Assembly: GCA_947457715.1 (NCBI GenBank)
Contig: CANGXK010000051.1
Span: forward strand, 1-10,299
DNA length: 10,299 nt
Source: Gemmatimonadota bacterium
Lineage (GTDB): Bacteria; Gemmatimonadota; Gemmatimonadetes; Gemmatimonadales; Gemmatimonadaceae
Reading direction: 5' to 3'
A program made the translations under genes and the position numbers. Shown one piece after another: positions 7,488 through 10,299 of the stretch (position 1 is its first letter; every line of letters starts with the position of its first letter). Under the pieces are notes generated by a model. It searched no databases and was not told where the DNA came from. It saw only the letters and a program-made list of their open reading frames with translations.

Positions 7488-8375
7488 ATGACGACGAAAC
7501 GACGCGACGAACTGCTTGTCGGTCTCCTTCTGCTGGTGGCGGTGGTACTCGGTATTGGCGGCACGATCTGGATCGCCCGCGGCGGTCTCGGTGGCGGCTA
7601 TCCGATGTTCGCGCGCTTCAAGTGGGGCGCCGGTCTGAAGCAGGGACAGCCCGTGCTCCTGGCCGGCGTGCAGGTCGGGTATGTCGACAAGGTGGATCTG
7701 ATCCCCGATGGTACGATCTCGGTCAGGCTGCAGATGCAGCCTCAGTACAAGGTGCCATCAGGCACCACTGCGACCGTGCAGGCCAACGGCATTTTCGGCG
7801 ACCAGCTGATCGCGCTCACGCCGGTCGTCGGGCGCCAGGGCTACATGGCGGAAGGCGACACCATCCCGGTGGGCACCGGCTCACCGGGCGTGCCGGAGCT
7901 GCTGAGCAAGGGCGACTCGATCGCGATCAACATCCGCGCCCTGACCGACGAAGCACGCCTGCAGTTCGTGGAAGGCGGCGGCGTGAAGGATGTACGGCAG
8001 ACGGTGGCCGATCTCACGAAGCTCGTAGCGCAACTGAGCGCGGTCACCGCCGAGCAGTCGAAGCAGCTCACGCTCACGCAGCAGTCGGTACGTCGCACGC
8101 TGGCGAGCGTGGATTCGACGAAGGTGGATTCGACGGTGAAGAACCTGCAGGCCACCTCGGCGCAACTCGAGGGGCTCACGCGTGACTTCAAGCAGACGAA
8201 CGCGCAGGTGCAGGGCGTGCTCGACAAGGTGAGCAACGGCAACGGCACGGCGGCCAAGCTGTTGAATGATCCGGCGGTGTACGCGCGCTTGGATACGCTG
8301 CTGCTGCGGGTGGATTCGCTGGTGATGGATTTGAAGAAGAATCCGAAGAAGTACATCAATTTGCGGATCTTCTAG
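7488..8375 (+). CDS. mlaD: MlaD-like MCE-domain phospholipid-binding protein
   Basis: MCE proteins are anchored in the inner membrane, form hexameric rings with a hydrophobic pore in the periplasm, and pass lipids to or from the MlaE permease. The 295-residue product has a short basic N-terminus, one membrane anchor (about 9-30: LLVGLLLLVAVVLGIGGTIW), an MCE domain (about 38-115, with LKQGQPVLLAGVQVGYVDKV and ANGIFGDQLIALTP), and a long helical region (about 150-265) rich in Gln/Thr/Ser, likely coiled coil. It ends in a conserved-looking tail, AKLLNDPAVY, then LKKNPKKYINLRIF, as in MCE proteins of the FCB group. That length and tail differ from the shorter E. coli MlaD. A 12-base unit GTGGATTCGACG is repeated at about 8109-8136 and gives VDSTKVDST. 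It lies 21 bp after mlaE with no visible Shine-Dalgarno. Last gene of the operon; convergent with the four-helix-bundle gene. Confidence 0.9.
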   Translation: MTTKRRDELLVGLLLLVAVVLGIGGTIWIARGGLGGGYPMFARFKWGAGLKQGQPVLLAGVQVGYVDKVDLIPDGTISVRLQMQPQYKVPSGTTATVQANGIFGDQLIALTPVVGRQGYMAEGDTIPVGTGSPGVPELLSKGDSIAINIRALTDEARLQFVEGGGVKDVRQTVADLTKLVAQLSAVTAEQSKQLTLTQQSVRRTLASVDSTKVDSTVKNLQATSAQLEGLTRDFKQTNAQVQGVLDKVSNGNGTAAKLLNDPAVYARLDTLLLRVDSLVMDLKKNPKKYINLRIF

Positions 8376-8380
8376 GACGG

Positions 8381-8388
8381 GCTACCAC
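8381..8388. repeat. Possible left target-site-like direct repeat
   Basis: GCTACCAC, 4 bp outside the left inverted repeat, resembles GCCACCAC (9015-9022), 3 bp outside the right one: seven of eight bases, same orientation. It could be a decayed target duplication, but such a short match may be chance. Confidence 0.2.
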
Positions 8389-8392
8389 TTCT

Positions 8393-8463
8393 GAACTGCC
8401 AACGGCGAACTCCCTAGGCAGCAGGAGGGAGGGTATCAGGGGGCAGGAGGCAGGGGGGGTACG
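8393..8463 (+). repeat. Left inverted repeat arm, G-rich
   Basis: Begins GAACTGCCAACGGCGAACTC and ends GGGTACG; the core GGGAGGGTATCAGGGGGCAG (8427-8446) is identical in the opposite arm. G-tracts of three or more (GGG, GGG, GGGGG, then a run of seven) make a quadruplex-type pattern on the plus strand. Confidence 0.92.
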
Positions 8464-8470
8464 AACGCAC

Positions 8471-8514
8471 GGGGGGGCGCCGACAGTTAGCTGTCGCGCC
8501 CCTTTGGCTTTTCT
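8471..8514 (+). terminator. Hairpin terminator candidate for the lptFG-mlaED operon
   Basis: The stem GGGGCGCCGACAG (8474-8486) pairs with CTGTCGCGCCCC (8491-8502), 12 base pairs with one bulged C. The loop is TTAG, followed by TTTGGCTTTTC. The loop contains the stop codon of the minus-strand four-helix-bundle gene, so the same hairpin forms at the 3' end of that transcript too, though without a U tract on that side. It lies inside the inverted-repeat unit, about 100 bp after mlaD. Confidence 0.6.
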
Positions 8515-8921
8515 CGCTTTGCCTTTTCCACGTAGTGCTTTCGCAAACTGAAGGTCATGCGGCGGATCTGGCGGGTCTCGTCGAGTGCGTCCTCGATGCC
8601 GACGAGGTTGAGCCCCAGTTTGTCGGCGAGAATGAGGTGGCTTTCGACTTCGAAGGCCGACGAAACGGCGTAACTGAGGAATCGCGCGCAGTCGGCGGCA
8701 CTGGGTTGAGCAACGCCCTCGGCAATGTTGGAGGGGATCGAATCCACGGCGCGATCGACCTGCGAGCGGAGCCCTGGCGCCTGCGTGCGTTTGATGCCGC
8801 GGGAAATGCGATGCACGCGGACCGCCAGCGCAATCGCGCGATGCCACGCCTGGATGTTGGCTGGATCTTGCATGCCGCCGAGGATAGCAGCCACACTCGG
8901 CCGCATTGTCATCCGATTCAC
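8487..8921 (-). CDS. Four-helix-bundle protein, 23S rRNA intervening-sequence (S23 / Avd-like) family
   Basis: The 144-residue product shows the family pattern: DPANIQAWHRAIALAVRVHR (helix 1, from residue 19), LRSQVDRAVDSIPSNIAEG (51-69, the signature), RFLSYAVSSAFEVESHLILA (80-99), then LG and a fourth helix. The family forms basic pentameric bundles. It includes ORFs of 23S rRNA intervening sequences and is related to Avd, the nucleic-acid-binding partner of diversity-generating reverse transcriptases; the role of stand-alone copies is unknown. The C-terminal tail is strongly basic (RKHYVEKAKREKPKGRDS). Start: the GTG at 8921 has AGGGGAG 7 nt upstream (8935-8929). The ATG at 8873 has no such site but gives the usual family N-terminus (MQDxxN) and 128 residues. 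Flanked by long inverted repeats; no reverse transcriptase, template repeat or rRNA nearby. Its promoter is not visible. Confidence 0.9.
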   Translation of the reverse strand: MNRMTMRPSVAAILGGMQDPANIQAWHRAIALAVRVHRISRGIKRTQAPGLRSQVDRAVDSIPSNIAEGVAQPSAADCARFLSYAVSSAFEVESHLILADKLGLNLVGIEDALDETRQIRRMTFSLRKHYVEKAKREKPKGRDS

Positions 8922-8928
8922 GCCACCG

Positions 8929-8935
8929 CTCCCCT
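8929..8935 (-). promoter_or_regulatory. Strong Shine-Dalgarno for the four-helix-bundle gene
   Basis: AGGGGAG on the minus strand, 7 nt before the GTG at 8921. It is the best ribosome-binding site in the window and argues for the longer start. It lies just inside the right inverted repeat and resembles that repeat's own GCAGGGG units. Confidence 0.6.
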
Positions 8936-8940
8936 GCGGA

Positions 8941-9011
8941 CGTAGTTCCCCTGCCTCCTGCCCCCTGATACCCTCCCCCCTGCTTCCTGGGGAGTTTGCA
9001 GTTCGCAGTTC
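8941..9011 (-). repeat. Right inverted repeat arm
   Basis: Reverse complement of the left arm with nine mismatches over 71 bp. Its outer end on the minus strand carries heptamer-like repeats GAACTGC, GAACTGC, AAACTCC. The inner part is G-rich on the minus strand, so the leader of the four-helix-bundle mRNA would begin with a quadruplex-prone segment. Confidence 0.92.
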
Positions 9012-9014
9012 CCA

Positions 9015-9022
9015 GCCACCAC
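9015..9022. repeat. Possible right target-site-like direct repeat
   Basis: GCCACCAC, the partner of GCTACCAC at 8381-8388 (seven of eight bases). Weak on its own; see the entry for the left copy. Confidence 0.2.
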
Positions 9023-9054
9023 AAAAGAAAAGCGGCGCCGTCTCCGGCGCCGCT
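9021..9054 (-). terminator. Intrinsic terminator of the TonB-dependent receptor gene
   Basis: On the minus strand a perfect 10-bp stem AGCGGCGCCG/CGGCGCCGCT (9054-9045 and 9040-9031) has a GAGA tetraloop (GNRA type) and runs straight into TTTCTTTTGT. It starts 26 bp after the receptor stop. This is a textbook Rho-independent terminator. It should cut most read-through into the four-helix-bundle gene downstream on the same strand. Confidence 0.93.
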
Positions 9055-9080
9055 CTCCTTACACCCCCCTCACCACGACC

Positions 9081-10299
9081 TTAGAACGACAACCGCAAGC
9101 TCGCCTGCAGCTGATAAAACTGGCTGAAGTTCAGCGGCGTGAACTGCGTGTTGAAGTTGTTCGTGAAGGTCACGACCGGCACCTGCGTGCTCGGATCGGC
9201 GCTGGAGAACGACTGGACCTGCAGCAGCGTCGCATTGCCGTTCGCCGTGGCGGACTTGATGCGTCCCCACTTGCTGTTCAGCAGATTCGCGGCGTTGAAG
9301 ATGTCGAGGCGGAGCGTCGCGCGCTCGCCACGGATCGTCGGCAACTGCTGTTCGATCGTCAGGTCGAAGCGATCGAACATCGGGTTGCGGCAGGACGTCG
9401 GCCGCATGATCGTGCCGCGCTGCGACTCGAGGCAGCTGTTGTCCTTGATGAACTGGTCGAGCAGCGCGGCTTGCTGCGCCGGCGTGAACGTCACGCCGCT
9501 CACCGTCGTGGCCACGAAGCCCATCTTCGGGTCGGACGGACCCGTCGGGATGTAGATCGGGTCGTTGGCGTTCGAGCCGTCGCCGTTCATGTCGCCACGG
9601 CCACCGTTGCCGCCGTACACAAACGAGTACGGAGTGCCCGACGCCTTGCTGTAATAGAACGTGATATTCGTCTGATTCGACTTCCACGGCGCCGTGTAGG
9701 TGCCGTTGATGAGCAGGCGGTGCGGCTGGTCGAACAGCGACGCGTTCACCGGCTGGTCGGTCTGCAGCCCCGAGTACACGCGGCCGAACTGCCAGTTGGA
9801 GAGCGCCACCGACGACGTCAGGTCGGTCACCGAGTAACTGCGACCGTACGTGTACGCCACCGAGCCTTCGAACGCGCCAGTGAAGCGCTTGCGGAGCTGA
9901 CCGGTGCCACTGTACGCGTAATCCTTGCTCTGGTTGGAGAGCTCGATGACGTTTGAACCGTACACCGGGAAGAGCGGCGAGACGGTCGGGATGCCCGTCG
10001 CCGCGAAATTGGCGAACACGGTGCGTCCCTGCGCGTCGATGCGACCCGTCTGCGGGATGTTGATGTTGTTGTAGAAGAAGTTATTGATGGAGCGCGAGTA
10101 CAGACCGTCGAACGTCGCGATCACATCGCCCGGCAGCTTACGGTCATAGCCAAGCGTGGCGCGGAGCAGCTGCGGGAACTTGAGGTCGGGATCGGCCAGG
10201 TTCACCGTGCCGAGGAACGTGCCGTCATCGAGGCTGCGTCCGGCCGAGCCGTTTGTCTTCAGGCCGCAACCACGCGGCGACACCGGCGATGCGTTGAAC
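9081..10299 (-). CDS. Oar-like TonB-dependent outer-membrane receptor, C-terminal 405 residues (partial)
   Basis: The frame is open to the right edge and ends at a TAA at 9081-9083. The visible part is outer-membrane beta-barrel: alternating aromatic strands such as YSGTGQLRKRFTGAFEGSVA then YTYGRSYSVTDL, the FDQPHRLLINGTYTAPW strand, the FDLTIEQQLP...LRLDIFNAANLLNSKWG segment near the end, and a C-terminal LQASLRLSF with the final Phe used by the BAM assembly machinery. An Asp-rich DMNGDGSNANDPIYIPTGP loop and the CLESQRGTIMRPTSCRNP cysteine pair are typical of the Oar/carboxypeptidase-regulatory-domain group of TonB-dependent proteins. Such proteins usually exceed 900 residues, so the plug and N-terminus are outside. 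The substrate cannot be told. An in-frame GTG at 10283 is internal, not a start: the frame continues as FNASPVSP before it. A strong terminator follows. Confidence 0.87.
   Translation of the reverse strand, partial: FNASPVSPRGCGLKTNGSAGRSLDDGTFLGTVNLADPDLKFPQLLRATLGYDRKLPGDVIATFDGLYSRSINNFFYNNINIPQTGRIDAQGRTVFANFAATGIPTVSPLFPVYGSNVIELSNQSKDYAYSGTGQLRKRFTGAFEGSVAYTYGRSYSVTDLTSSVALSNWQFGRVYSGLQTDQPVNASLFDQPHRLLINGTYTAPWKSNQTNITFYYSKASGTPYSFVYGGNGGRGDMNGDGSNANDPIYIPTGPSDPKMGFVATTVSGVTFTPAQQAALLDQFIKDNSCLESQRGTIMRPTSCRNPMFDRFDLTIEQQLPTIRGERATLRLDIFNAANLLNSKWGRIKSATANGNATLLQVQSFSSADPSTQVPVVTFTNNFNTQFTPLNFSQFYQLQASLRLSF

Larger units (their letters stand above)
8393..9011. mobile_element. Inverted-repeat-bounded four-helix-bundle unit (IVS-like element)
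   Basis: A 619-bp unit with long inverted ends and a single complete gene (8487-8921, minus). The arms, 8393-8463 and 8941-9011, align without gaps, 62 of 71 bases; the inner 64 bp give 58 of 64. It occupies the gap between two convergent genes. The layout (complementary ends around one S23-family ORF) is that of 23S rRNA intervening sequences, but no rRNA flanks it. There is no transposase, so mobility could be passive, act in trans, or be absent. The repeats are seen; calling it mobile is inference. Confidence 0.55.

Noticed and set aside
6614..8185. Plus-strand open frame of 523 codons across mlaE and mlaD
   Set aside because: Arg-rich, domain-free, and out of phase with two clearly recognised transport genes.
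8487..8921. Diversity-generating retroelement accessory (Avd)
   Set aside because: The fold family is shared, but there is no reverse transcriptase, no template/variable repeat pair and no target gene in the window, and the inverted ends fit an IVS-like plan better.
8535..8945. Plus-strand open frame of 136 codons inside the repeat unit
   Set aside because: Antisense to the four-helix-bundle gene, whose SIPSNIAEG signature is unmistakable; the plus frame shows no family features.
8393..9011. True 23S rRNA intervening sequence
   Set aside because: The flanks are the mlaD 3' end and a receptor terminator; no rRNA sequence is present on either side.
8393..9011. Classical insertion sequence or CRISPR array
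   Set aside because: No transposase motif in the enclosed gene and no regularly spaced direct repeats; only two inverted arms exist.

Overview
The window is GC-rich, gene-dense bacterial DNA from a Gram-negative organism, as shown by the LPS export permeases, the Mla lipid transport proteins, the SprA-like translocon and a TonB-dependent receptor. A SprA/Sov-type protein outside a low-GC Bacteroidetes background, an Oar-like receptor and many GTG starts suggest Gemmatimonadota or a relative. That taxonomic call is an inference; no marker RNA is present.

Layout. (1) 1-3864, minus strand: one uninterrupted frame encoding the N-terminal 1288 residues of a giant SprA-like protein, the outer-membrane channel of the type IX secretion system; the rest lies beyond the left edge. 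(2) 3865-3994: a 130-bp divergent control region with two back-to-back promoter-like elements. (3) 3995-8375, plus strand: a compact operon lptF-lptG-mlaE-mlaD. The first three genes are joined by 4-base GTGA stop/start overlaps. mlaD follows after 21 bp that include a small hairpin. No MlaF-type or LptB-type ATPase is encoded in the window. (4) 8393-9011: a compact unit of about 619 bp with 71-bp imperfect inverted ends surrounding one minus-strand gene for a four-helix-bundle protein of the 23S rRNA intervening-sequence (S23/Avd-like) family. It sits between two convergent genes. (5) 9021-10299, minus strand: a strong intrinsic terminator and the C-terminal 405 residues of an Oar-like TonB-dependent receptor that runs off the right edge.

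How it fits together. Apart from the four-helix-bundle unit, every gene serves the outer envelope. SprA secretes proteins across the outer membrane, LptF/LptG extract LPS from the inner membrane, MlaE/MlaD move phospholipids between the membranes, and the receptor is an outer-membrane barrel. The divergent promoter region could co-ordinate the secretion translocon with lipid transport. The most unusual object is the inverted-repeat-bounded four-helix-bundle unit. It is built like a 23S rRNA intervening sequence (complementary ends around a single small ORF) but lies in an ordinary intergenic site.
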